This document shows, in pieces, positions 1 through 13,100 of a stretch of 64,000 nucleotides of DNA. How positions within the stretch are numbered: position 1 is the stretch's first letter; the number at the start of each line of letters is the position of its first letter. Under the pieces are notes generated by a model. The model ran no database searches, was not told the origin of the DNA, and worked only from the letters and a program-made list of their open reading frames with translations. A program made the position numbers and the translations under genes. The DNA is from Gordionus sp. m RMFG-2023. Taxonomy: Eukaryota; Nematomorpha; Gordioida; Chordodea; Parachordodidae. The stretch lies in contig NC_088776.1 in assembly GCF_954871325.1 (NCBI RefSeq), forward strand, positions 58,490,954 through 58,554,953, given 5' to 3'.

Positions 1-1049
1 TCTCATGTTTTTTGTTATGAAGTTAGCGTCAGATTTTTTTCTTTTAAAGTAAACAAATTTTATTAATATTATTTTCAGAGTGTCTAATAAATGTTTTAAT
101 ATTTGTATTGATAAATTATATAACAAAATATACAATACATATTTTTTAATTTTATTTCTTAAAAATTTTGTTAATACAAGCATTATATTTTATCGTTTTC
201 CCATTTTAAAATTTTTACATATATTATTAAGAAAAAATTTTATTAATTCATGGGAACAAAAAAAAAAAGTAAAAAATAATAAAGAAAAATAAAGAGAAAG
301 AAGAAAGAATAGTATAGTAATGAGATCTTTTAAAGCCCGACTCGGGTCACCCGATAACCCGGCCTGCGGGTTGGGTAAATATTTTCAAAAAATATGACTA
401 GTCGGGCCTTGCAAAAAATTTAATGAGGAGCCAGACAGTTATAATTAGTTTTAAGGCTTGATGGGGTCGGAAAATATGTGAAAAAAATATTAGGGCAGGA
501 TCTGACTATTTTAAGATGACTATTTGTGATAAGATCTAAATTTGTTATGTCTTTGAATAAGATAAATTTTTTTACAATTAATTACATATTGTATACAGCA
601 TCATAGAGCCCTTCAGATTCATTTCTCAGTTTCAAATGCCGGGTATTTTAATCCATGGCCACTTTTAAAAGGTTCCACCATATAAATCTTTATTAAAATA
701 AAATGAAATACATAAATATATCATCCAGCTTTTTATTTTAATTATATTTACACAATATATTGTATTTTTTTTTTCTCAATTCGCAGAATTTTTATTATTT
801 TTTATTTATTTCTATCTCTTAGTTAATGAAATTCTAGTAAAATTGAATATATTCACAAAAAAAAACAAGATATTTTATTATAATATTAAATAAAAAAAAA
901 ATAATAATAAATAAAAAAATAATAATTCAGTTGAAGGATATCATAAATATTTGCTCTTATTAAATAATTTTCATTTAAAATTTTAAATTTCGTTTGATTT
1001 TATTATATTATAAATTTAAAAAATAACTTTACTTAAAATCAATTCCAAA
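1..1049. other. Upstream flank of the micro-exon gene, no gene seen
   Basis: Very AT-rich DNA without a credible coding frame. The only compositional landmark is a GC-rich patch near 333-378 with a small hairpin (AACCCG, five bases, CGGGTT). Related patches recur near 1780, 7120 and 14,585, inside duplicated blocks of the micro-exon gene. A TATA-like stretch lies about 40 bases before the ATG at 1050, but in DNA this AT-rich it carries little weight, so no promoter is called. Confidence 0.5.
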
Positions 1050-1107
1050 ATGAATATATTTTTACCAATCTTCCTCTTACATATTCTGATTTTCTGCAAG
1101 TCTTATG
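1050..1107 (+). other. Micro-exon gene exon 1: signal peptide
   Basis: The first 19 codons read MNIFLPIFLLHILIFCKSY, a short hydrophobic core ending in a polar CKS region, as expected for a secretory signal peptide. The exon ends after one base of the next codon (phase 1) at TATG|gtaaat. The first intron is only 85 nt and ends in a pyrimidine-rich acceptor (tttttcatttag). Confidence 0.62.
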
Positions 1108-4100
1108 GTAAATAAAAATAATTATATCAATTTAAATGTTCATTTTTAATATATTATTAAAATATGTTTTAATTTAATTTTTTTTCATTTAGAGACTGAA
1201 GGTAAATATTATAAAATTTTATATGACAAATATAAGAGAAAATAAATTTCATTTAGAATACCAAAAAATATCTATAGAAACACTAGTGTAAATTATTATT
1301 AGTTTAAAAATTAATTATTAGACTATTCTAAAAATCACATAATGAGTATTTTGCACAAGCTGGATTACATTTCCCTTAAAATTAGATTTTAAATTTAAAA
1401 AACGCCCTCAAAAAATGATTAAATGAAAGAATAACACAATGACGGATATAAAAAAATATAGACTAATATTTTATTTTTTTTTAAATTTTAAAAAAATAAA
1501 TTCAATTTTTGCTCTTGAAATAGATAACTAATATTAATCTTATATTATAAAAAAAAATTGTAAGAATTACACTCTAAACCTAGAAAAACCAGTGAATCAT
1601 ATAAGAAAAATAATTTATTTAATTATTGGCTAGACGGCAGAACAAAAAAATATAAGATTTTATCTTTTTTACAAAAAATAAAATTATTTTAGATAAAATA
1701 AATAATTAATTATATATTTATATATTCAATCTAACTCTATATTAAAGAACTTGAAGACCTTTGACTTTTTGATTAAGCCCGGCCTATGCCCGCTTTAAAA
1801 CAATTTTATAGGAAGAATTTTAAAGCTCTAAATAAGTTAAATAATTTGCTCAAGCCCATAAAATCATTTTATATATAATTGGACTGAAATAATACTAATG
1901 CAAATATAATATATTATTTTGTAATTATCTAATATTAATTTTAAAAATTTTTTTAAGATATTTCATGTGAAATTAAACAATATTTAAGTATAATTGAGCT
2001 ATCATTTTGTTTGCAATATTTTATTATAATTAGAATGAAATTGCGAATTTTTTTTATGTTAGTAATTGTTTTGAACTATTGCGTTTACATTCAATAGTAG
2101 AATTATTTAATGATTAGCTATATTTATTATTAAAATATCCTCAAAATTAGTAAAATTTAAATTTAAAAAAAATTAAAAAAGCTTTTAAGCCCAATTAAAT
2201 TTTTTTTAAAAACACTGGCACCTTTCAAGTCCATTAGAAAATTTAAAGTTTTTAAAAATATTTATTAGGAAGATAGAAAGAAATGAAAACATAATAATTA
2301 AATATTTGTATAAAATATATTATTAAATATGGAATAATGAGTAAGTAAGAGGGAATATTCTTCTCCTTAAATCTATATTTTACGTATATTTTTTTATTTT
2401 TCTATTAATATAAATTTCAAAAATTTTTATTAGGATTTTAATTCTTGTTATTCTTTAATCATATTTTATTGAGACATTTTGGTTATATGATTCGAGTTCT
2501 CGTAATATATATATTTTTTTTAAAATATTTATTAGGAAGATAGAAAGAAATGAAAACATAATAATTAAATATTTGTATTAAATATATTATTAAATATGGA
2601 ATAATGAGTAAGTAAGAGGAATTATTCTTCCCATTAAATCGATATTTTAGGTATATTTTTTTATTTTTCTATTAATATAAATTTCAAAAATTTTTATTAG
2701 GGTTTTAATTCTTGTTATTCTTTTAACATATTTTACTGAGACATTTTGGTTATTTGATTCGAGTTCTCGTAATATATATATATTTTTAAAACAATAATTA
2801 ATACTAAAATAGAAATATATACCAAGAGTATCATATTTTGACTTTATAATATCACATTGTAAAATGGATGATAAATAACGCCTGCAAGGAAAAAATTTCA
2901 TAAATATAAATGTTTCGATTTTAGTCGAATCCTTTTTTACCCGATTACAAAAATAAAATTTAATAAAAAAACTTTATAGCTAAACCAAGGCCCAAAACGT
3001 TGATATCCTTTTTCAGAGACATTATGACTTTAAGAAAAAATAGTGGCTTCTTGTTCATTTAATTAATAATGCAAACTTATCGCTGTATATATTTTTTAAA
3101 GTAACGATTAACTCTGCATTGATAGCACGAATTAACGGCTAAGTATTCAAATATAAAAAACATTTTCGTCATTCCTAATATGCTTTGTGCCTTAAAATCT
3201 ATTGCCATCTTTAAATTTTTATTAGGAAACTTAAAACTTACGAGCTACAAATAAGAATAATAATTGAAAAAAATTGTGTCATTAATGACATCTTAAGGTA
3301 CCTACTACACATTCCAAATAGAGAAATCAGGATTCAGTTTTCAATCGCTTTATCGATTTGCGATTTATCTCATGTAGGCTTATGAGTACGTCTATCCTAG
3401 CCTCTCATTCTTTCAACAGACTATTTAACAGATGAGACTTTCTCTTTATGGCGCAACTAAGTGCATCTGACATTTCTTCTTCCCACTTTAACCAAGCACA
3501 AAAATAGGGACTCGCTATGATTGCCGTTAACGTGGATTAACTTTACATCCATTTGCTATTTGTTGACCATTCTTCTCTTTTTGAAAACTGGTTCTGGTTT
3601 ATTTATTTTTAGAGGCAATCCCTTCAAAAACGTTTGCCTTGAACTCAATGACTGTTAATTTAGTTTTGATGTTATACAAACCTTGATTAGAAATAATGGA
3701 GCTTGATGTGGCTCTAGAGATATTTTATTGCACTAAAAAGCAATATTTTACTTTTCGAAAGTAGTGCAAATGTAGCATTTATTGTTGAAAGATTCCTTTC
3801 CAATAAATAATTGTTTCTAGACTAACAATTTATTTATTTAAATGTGGTATCAATGCAAATCAGCTGGTAACACGGCATTTTGATAACCCGTATAAATAAT
3901 TACATTTAAAATTACATTTAAAATTACATAAAATGATTTTAAATTTTTATTATATTTATAAAAATATATATTCGGAATCTAAAATGCTAATTTCAATTCA
4001 AAGAAAATATATTGTGTCGTTAGGTATGTATTATATGTAGATATAACATAATTCATCATAGCTTAAGAAAATTAGAATTAGTTTTATATGCTGCCTTTAA

Positions 4101-7100
4101 AAATATTTTAATTTAGAAAAAAATATCCTTATATCTAATTGATAAAAATATGTTTGTCAATTATGATTGATCAAAAAAAAACTAAATTTCTTTTAAATTG
4201 CTCAAATTACTTATGTTTTGTTAAAGTAAAATAGAATTAATAAATTTATATTTAATAAAAAGAAGTTGACCTTAAGTCTCATTAAGCAAAATTCACATCA
4301 TCAAATAACATGTTATTTTGTAAATTAAAGAACGCTTAATGACTTAATATGACTATCATGTAAATATTATAATAAACTCAAAGTATTTTCTTAATAGTCT
4401 ATCTGATATTAGTTTATGATTGTAAAGGCAGAAAATTAAAATCTTATATGTCGAAAGCCTTTTAATTATTTTTCAAAATTAAGGTTCATTTTTTAAAATT
4501 GTTAAAAAATGTATATCAATCGAGCATGAATAAATAAAATAGAAATAAATCTAATAACTCTTTAATTTTATCATTTAATATTTCGCTCCCTTATTAATTT
4601 AATCTCTTGTCTTTATAGGAACCCTTGCTATTTTCACTGACACTGCTTTATACTTATAAATAATACAATTTAACACACACAAAAAAAAAATTGTAATCAA
4701 ATAAAATAATTAATAAATATACTTTATCTTGAGTGAAAAAACGGTATTTTATTAAACCTTCTCTATTGAATACACAAATAAAATGAAATTGATTAATTCA
4801 AATTTAAAAATTAGATTTTTTTTTATCATTTGATATCGATATTTTATTTTACTTAAATTATCCTCAGACTTAGGTTATAGTCTGTAAACACGAGGCATTA
4901 ATTTCAGTATCTAATCTATATTTTATTAAATTGTGCCTTTTTAAAATACCCAAAATTCATAACTATATTTTAAGAACATCACTTTAATATATGTAAATAT
5001 TAATTAATAGATTTTTAATAAATTGCTAATTAGGAATTTTATTGAAATTGTTTGTATATAATATCTAATTACTTTTACATTTTAAGCAATTAACCCCGAG
5101 GCAAATGTCTAATTTTTCTTTTTCTTTTTCTTTTTCTAATTTCAATTATTTTATTTTTTTTTAATCTAATTTGCATGATATATTTAAAAGTGAAAACTTT
5201 TTATTCAAATTTAATTTTAAATAATCTAAAAAATTATTTCCTTTTCTTGTCCACCACTTTTAAACTAAGTCATGAGATTTTACTTATAGTGGCAAAATGA
5301 TATGAATATCTATTAGTAAAATTTCTAGACTTAGCAAATATTATTTTATGTAAAAGCTTGATCGAACAATTATTTAAAATAACTTGATTCTACCTTTAAA
5401 CAATTCAAACTGTTTGAGCTTTCTATGAGAAAAGTAAATTCAAACGTTTTGACTTCTTCGTATTAAACAATAAGAAGTGACATATAAAACGCCCAAAACT
5501 TTATCATACATTTTCTTAATTGTTTATAATTCTCTAATGTCATATTAATAAATATTTTTATAAAAATATGCACTTTTATATGTATTTTATATTTATATCG
5601 TTTTAATTAGCCAACCAGCAATACATAAGTCATTATTATAACTTATAAATATTCTTACCTTTATTTGCAAAATTTACTTATGAGGAATATCAATTTTATA
5701 TTATATTAGCCTCCAACATATTTTTTATAAGTGAAGATATTTCCTTTGTCCATTATATTATTATAAAATTGGTATTGAAAAAGATTAATGGTTTTAACTG
5801 TCACTATTTTTTGGATAAAAACGAGATAAATATTATGGATAAATTAAAGAAATCTTATCATAATTTATTTAAAGATACAATACAATAATATATGAGGATT
5901 TGTTTCTGAGGTCGTTCCTAAGATAGTATAAAATTGCAATTTTCAACATTATATTTATATACATATTTCTAAATTTTAGTTGATGTGTTGGATGATACAA
6001 GTATGCATTAAAATAATTTGTAAATTTTTTATTCAAAGTTGCTAGTAGAATATTCTATTTTAAATGTTTATTCTTGTTTTAATAGAGAATCGAAATAATT
6101 AAATTTATTAAAAATTTAGATTTGCTTTATTGTAATAAAATTTAACTCATCTAAAGTAAAAAATTAGGATCCATAATAGTTAATAAAAAAAGATTTCTAT
6201 ATACTTAGTTATATATCATCATCAGCGAATAAACGAAATTAATTCTAATAATTATTAATATACTATATTTTTGATATTTTCTTTGCTTTAGAAGAAATTA
6301 ATCTATGCGAAATCTTTTATTGTGGATTTTTTAAATATTTACCCAGTTTTACTTCCTTTATATTATAAATAATAAGATATACATAATTAAAATTTTATTA
6401 TCAATTTTCGAACAATTTTTATATAAATATTATTAATTTTTTTTTAATATCTATTATCAAAATTCTTTAAAATTACAATAGAAACACATAGATTAACATT
6501 TTTTTTTAAAATACATGTTATGAAACATGGAAATTAAATTTTATAACTTTTTATTTTTAAAAACATAAAATCATTTTAGCTAGTGGAATAGGTAACTAAT
6601 ATTAAATATATATTATAAAAAAAATTTCCAATCTAAACCTAGATAAACCAATGTAATATGGACGACAAAACATTTATTTAATTTCAACTGTAATGTTAGA
6701 ATATCCTGCCCCTTTTTATACATATTTATATAAAATACAATATATAAGAAAGTTTCGTAGGAAGAGTGGGTTTGAAGCATAACACTTTTTAATTTGACTA
6801 GTAGATAATAGTTCCCTTATTTGCTGTTTCTCTAATGATTTAATATAGTCAATTATATATATTTCTTCAAGACAGAAAAAAAGATATTTATTTATTATAT
6901 ATTTCCATGAATTATATTCTAAATATTGAGCGTATCTCTGTTGCAATGAATATTGATGATATATTTTATTTATTATCTTTATTTTATTAAATTTCTCTTT
7001 ATATAAAACTTAATTTTAAAAAAAATTGTAATTTATAAATTTATAAATATATAATTAAAAATAAAATTCTATAATTTAGTCCCCAAAAAGGAACCATAAT

Positions 7101-10100
7101 TGATTACTATTTAATATTTGGCCCGGCTCTGTATTTTATGTAAAAAAATTACTATTTAATATTTGGCCCGGCTCTGTATTTTATGTAAAAAATTTTTTAT
7201 GCCCTGTCATAAACTTAAAGAACGGCCTGGATCTGCCGATATAATAATGTGTAAGAGTCTCATTTATTCCAAAAAAATAAAAGAATAAATTTTAAAGTGT
7301 GGATATCAACTTTTTTTAACGAAGTTTTACTTGAACAAAAATTGTTGGATCTTAAATTCCTTACTATATTAACAAAAATTTTAAAAAAATGCCATAAATT
7401 TTATTCAATTTTTATATTTTTTGTGTATTTTATAATTTTGATGAAATGTTATAGAAAGTTGATAAAAATTGAGAGTATTTCAAAATATCTTTTGCATAAT
7501 TGATTTAAATTAATGTGGGTATTCCATACATGTTAAAATTAGTGTTGTTAAATTACCTAACTTTATTTAACTATGAAACAGCATAGCCATGTTTCTAACC
7601 AAAAATATACAATCAATTTTCAAGTTGAGATTCAACTTTGAGGCTTATTCAATTTTTTAGGCTAAAAGCTTGATTAATATGCAATTGAGATGGTCAAAGT
7701 TAAGTAATTTAACAACACTAGTTGGAATACATCTTTTGATCGGATTCCTAAACCTTTGGGACTTTTCTTATTTGATTGACACATTTCCTCTTATGATTGA
7801 CCTTCTTTTTTAATAGGACCTTTTCCTTTTATGATTGAAACTTTTCTTTTTTTGATTGGAAAACCAAATAATATGTTTAAAAAAATTTTTACAAGCTTAT
7901 TTATTTTTTTAAATTATTATTGAATTATTTAAATGAATGTTATGTTATTTTTTGTTGGATTATTAAATTATTTAGAGTAAACTAATTATAGAACTTTTAA
8001 TTCCAAAATAAATTGTATTTATTTCTATCATTATTCAGCACCAGAAGAAACAAAAAGTGGCAAAGGCATTATACATAAAATATATATTAATTATTAGTTG
8101 ATACATTATCGAGTATAAAATGATTTTTTAAATATTAATGAATTTTATATCTTTAAAAAATAAATAAACATGAGAAAATATAATTTTTGGGAAATTTTTT
8201 ACTAAAGATTAAATATTTTTGTAATTGTGATTTTTTGCGTAATTTACACAAGCATTAAATATTTCAATCAAAATTTATTTAAATTAATATAATTTTCAGC
8301 GTATTTATAATCATTTATTATATGTCACTAATTTATAGAAAAAGACACTTGATATTAATAATCAGAAATAATAATAAATTTCAGAAATAATAATAAATTG
8401 TATTTATTTCTATCATTATATTCAGCACCAGAAACTATAGGTGGCAAAAGCATTATACATAAAATATATATTAATTATTAGTTGATTCATTATCGAGTAT
8501 AAAATGATTTTTATAAATCTTGGAGAATTATGTATCTTAGAAGAAATAAACACGAGAAAGTATAATTTTAATCTTTGGGTAATTTTTTACTCTGTTTAAA
8601 TATTTTTGTAATTGCGATTATAAATTAAATGTAATATTACGTAATCATTAAATATTTCAATCAAAATTTATTTAAATTAATATAATTTTCAGCGTATTTA
8701 TAATCATTTATTATATGTCACTAATTTATAGAAAAAGACACTTGATATTAATAATCAGAAATAATGATATATTGTATTTATTTCTATCATTATATTCAGC
8801 ACCAGAAACAACAGGTGGCAAAAGCATTATAAATAAAATATTTAAATTATTAATTGATTCATTATCGAGTATAAAAAATTTTTTTATCGCTTTTTCACCT
8901 TACTGGTGGTAAGCTCCTTCATTATCTCTCTCCACTTTATGGTATTCATACTATCTCTTTTATCTAATTTATACTTCATCATATTGGCTTTAACTTTATG
9001 GCCCCATTGAAGTTTTGGCCTTCATCTTTTACGTTTGTCCATCACTTCGAAACTCTCAACCTTATTTCCTACGTAGTTCATAGGCCTTCTCATTGTGTGC
9101 CCATACCAACTATGTCTGTTTACCAATAACTAAGTCTTAATGGAAACTACCTATAAACTACTTAGTATTCTTGTAATGCGCACTTTATCCTTTTTTGTCC
9201 AGAAATCATCCTCAGCATTTTCATCTCAATAGTTTGTAGACTTCTCTCATCTGCTTCGTTTCCGAACTATATAGAATAGTTGGTTATACTATGGAACTGT
9301 AAATTTTTCCTTTTAATTTGTATGGGATTCTTTTGTCAAATAGCACTCCAGATAATGATCTCCACTTTAATCACCCTTGATTTTACTCTTTATCTCTTTT
9401 TCTATTGTGCCGTTTGTTTGTATAGTAGAGCCCAAATATTTGCAGCTTTCAATTGCCGATATCTGACATACATTTATATCAATATTCTCTGATTTCATCT
9501 CCTATCACCATATACTCCGTCATTTTCTCTATTTACTTTTAGTCCATGCTTTTCGAGGATATTTATCCAACTCACTAATCTTTCTTTCATTTCATCCTTG
9601 GATTCGGCAAGTATCATACATCTGCAAATATCATATTCCATGGGATGTTTGAGGTATAGACTGTGCTATTACATCTTTTATTGTAATGAATAGAAGTGGG
9701 CTGAGAGCCGACCCTTGATTAAGTCCTTCGGCTATTGTGAAGCTTGCTGAAATACCTGTTGTGCTACGGACCATTGTTGTATGGCCCATATACATATCCT
9801 GTATTATTCTTATATATTTCTCGTGAATCTTTTTTGTGGCGTAGCGCCCACAGATAAGTTTTTATGGGATTATATCGAAGGCCTTTTCTAGATCAAGAAA
9901 GACCATGTGTAGCTTTTTGTTCTTCTCCCTGTATTTTTTACTCATTTGCCTAATTGCGTGGATAGCATCAGTTGTTGATCTTCCAGGCATAAAATCAAAC
10001 TGAGTCTCTCCTATTTCGATTATGTCTCTTCTTTTCTATTTTTTCGTATAGTTTTAGACAGTGTGACATTAGTTTTATGCCCCTATAATTAATGAAATGA

Positions 10101-13100
10101 TTTTTTATAAATATAAGAATTTTATATCTTTAAAAAATAAATAAACACGAAAAAATATAATTTTAATCTTTGGGAAAATTTTTACTAAAGATTAAATATT
10201 TTTGTAATTGCGATAATTTTTTTGCGTAATATAAAATTATTATCACAAACATCAAATATTTCAATCAAAATTTATTTAAATTGATATAATTTTCAGCGTA
10301 TTTATAATCAGTAATTATATGTCACTAATTTATAGAAAAAACACTTAATATTAATAATCAGAAATAATAATAAATAGTATTTATTTCTATCATTATATTC
10401 AGCACCAGAAACAACAGGTGGCAAATACATAAAATATATATTAATTATTAGTTGATTTAATATCGAGTATAAAATGATTTTTATAAATGTTGAAGAATTT
10501 TGAATCTTAGAAGAATAAATAAACACGAGAAAATATAATTTTAATCTTTATCTTTGGGAAATTTCATTGATTTGAATAACATGGGGATGTATTATTGAAA
10601 AGTGAATCTTTTGGAGGAGTTGTGAAATTTATAGTTTTATGAACTGATGGAGTTTCGAGCTGATGTATAAGGAGTACTTCGTTGTTTGTTATGGCTTTTT
10701 TTGGTTCATGTTGGTTAGTGGAATTTATATTCCTAGATGGATACATTTGTTGTCTTAAACTTTCGCTTTAAATTACCTATTCGTCCACAATTAAAACATC
10801 TGGGAGTTTGATATTGTTGGTTACGGATACCCCTCGTGATGAATTGTTAATGGGATACTGGTATTAATGTGTTGGTTGAGTGTTTGCGTTGTAGTATAAT
10901 ATATCTATCCGTATTTCTGCATTGAAAATTTTCTTTAGATGGCCCAAGACTCTTCAGCTTTAGCAATTTCCATAAATTCTTGCAACTGGGGGTGCTAGGG
11001 ATATATTTACGTTTTATAAAAGTTGATTTTATACCTGACATGAACGGTATTTATATGAATAAATTAATATTTCCTTTAAGTCGCAATTGGGGGCAATTTC
11101 GATCAGGACTTCCGCGTACTGGGTTATGGTTTCGTTGAGATTAGTATTCTATTCCTGAAATGGTAGTGGGCTTGATTTGACTTGATTTCGACGGCCTCCG
11201 GACAAAACATATTTTTTAATTCGGCGAATAGAGTTGGCTCACATTAAGTGAGGAATATTATGCTTTCTAAATGTTTAGTGGTCTGTAATTGCAGGGCGTG
11301 CGGAGCTTCGGCTAAATGGTAGGTGGCACGTCTCCATGTGATCTGGTGTGCGTCATTTTAGATTATTAAAAGAAGCAATAACACTTATATTTTAAAATTT
11401 ATTAAAAAGAATTAATTAATTAATTATAAAAATTTATAAACCAAAATTATTGTAAATCAAAACTATAAATCTAAGTAAATATAAAAACTAGTCCCTTTTA
11501 TAGAGAAAATAAAATGTAAATAATTAAAATAAAATTGCTGCAAAATGAAAATAGAACGTTTTTAAAGAGTTTTGTTAATTTTATCTTCTATAATGGGGAT
11601 ATAACCTCACAATCTATTAAGGAACTATAATTATACATCTGATTGAAGGGCGATCTCCCGAACCTAAACATTTAACTTATATTTGCTGAACATTTTACTA
11701 AGGAATTCTAAAGATAAGAGAAACCCCTTAGTAAAAAAAACAAAAACCATGTTTTGCTTTTATTGTACTTAACTCAAAACAAATGAGACACCTAAAAAAA
11801 TACTTTATTTAATTTTTATGTACTTATAAGGATATAAAAACTTTTTTAATTAAAGATATTAAGGCTAAACAAAGTAGGAATGGCAAAGATTAAAAATAAG
11901 TATGGAATACCATATTTTACAAAAGTCACTTACGTTAATAATTTTCTGAAAAAAAAACTTGAAATTAATATTATACAAAAATTAAAGAAATCATATCATA
12001 ATTGATTTATATTTTTTGATGAAATAAGAATAGTATATGAGGCATAGTTTTTGAAGACGTTTCCTATTTAGCAAAACTGCAATTTCCAAAATAAATTTAT
12101 AAATTACATTTTATACTCCTAAATTTTAGATCAGGATAAAAAGGATAAAGGTATCTATTAAAATTATTTTGTAAATGTTTATTCATTGTTGCTAACAATA
12201 TGTTTCTAAATATATTTTCAATGTTTATTTAGAATCAAAATAATTAAATTTATTAAAAATTAAAATTTGTTTTAATAAAATTCAACTAGTATAAAGATAA
12301 AAGATTAAGATCTATCATAATTGATAAAAAAAATAATAAACAATAAAAATTTTCTATATACTTATATGCCATTTTAAACAAATAAAAATATGATAGATAG
12401 AAATTAATTCTAATAATAATAAAGAAAATAATTGGCACAAATAAGAGTTTATGCTTCATTTCGATTAAAAATTTTAAATCTTTTGTATATTTTGATAGCT
12501 TTTCGAATTATTTACCTTTTATTTTATTTATTTTTAATGGACTATTTTTGATAAATGAAATTCTCTTAAATAATAATGTGCTAGGTTAAACTAGATAGAA
12601 AGGATATTTTCAATGCATTAAAATACTTAGTTAACAGGGGTTAATATTATTTCATGCCTTTCTATTTATTATTTGAAGGAATTTTTGTATATATACCAGA
12701 AGGCGAAAGAATTATGAAGGAGTATATTTTATTTGAAAAATTGATATGCGCTATAATTTCTATGCGGGTCTCTTGAAGAATTATTAATGACACAACTTAT
12801 CTCCTATATTATGATATTTCAAAATATTCGTAAAATATTTCATGCTTAATTTATGATTAAATTTATATAAATATTTGTAGAAAATGATCAGAGAATAAGT
12901 ATGTAAAATAATATTATAGTATAAGTAAATGTTAACAAAATAAACCACTTTTACAATAATTTTTGCGCGATAACTAAACAAATCACTACAAATTGTTATT
13001 ACCCAATTAATATACTCTTAAATCGATTTTATTTAAATATATATTTACTAAAACTTAACATGGTTTTCAATATGTGATAAATTGTTGAAAATTAGTCGAG

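Larger units (their letters stand above)
7975..10560 (+). repeat. Four-copy tandem array, each unit carrying one family-A microexon
   Basis: Units of about 375-385 bp repeat at 7.98, 8.38, 8.75 and 10.36 kb. The third and fourth are separated by a LINE fragment. Each unit has the same layout: ..tttatttctatcattatattcag, a microexon, gtggcaaa.., then ..gttgattcattatcgagta. The units differ by small substitutions while the exon length stays a multiple of three. Confidence 0.8.

Noticed and set aside
1253-1283. 29-31-nt candidate exon after catttag
   Set aside because: Neither donor choice keeps phase 1, and the segment is not duplicated elsewhere.
4413-4421. 9-nt candidate microexon (phase 1, V-Y-D)
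   Set aside because: Frame-compatible, but the acceptor context is poor and there is no paralogue. In AT-rich DNA such AG/GT pairs arise often by chance.
6755-6763. 9-nt candidate before gtttga
   Set aside because: Weak donor, and the homologous block at 14.3 kb lacks the acceptor.
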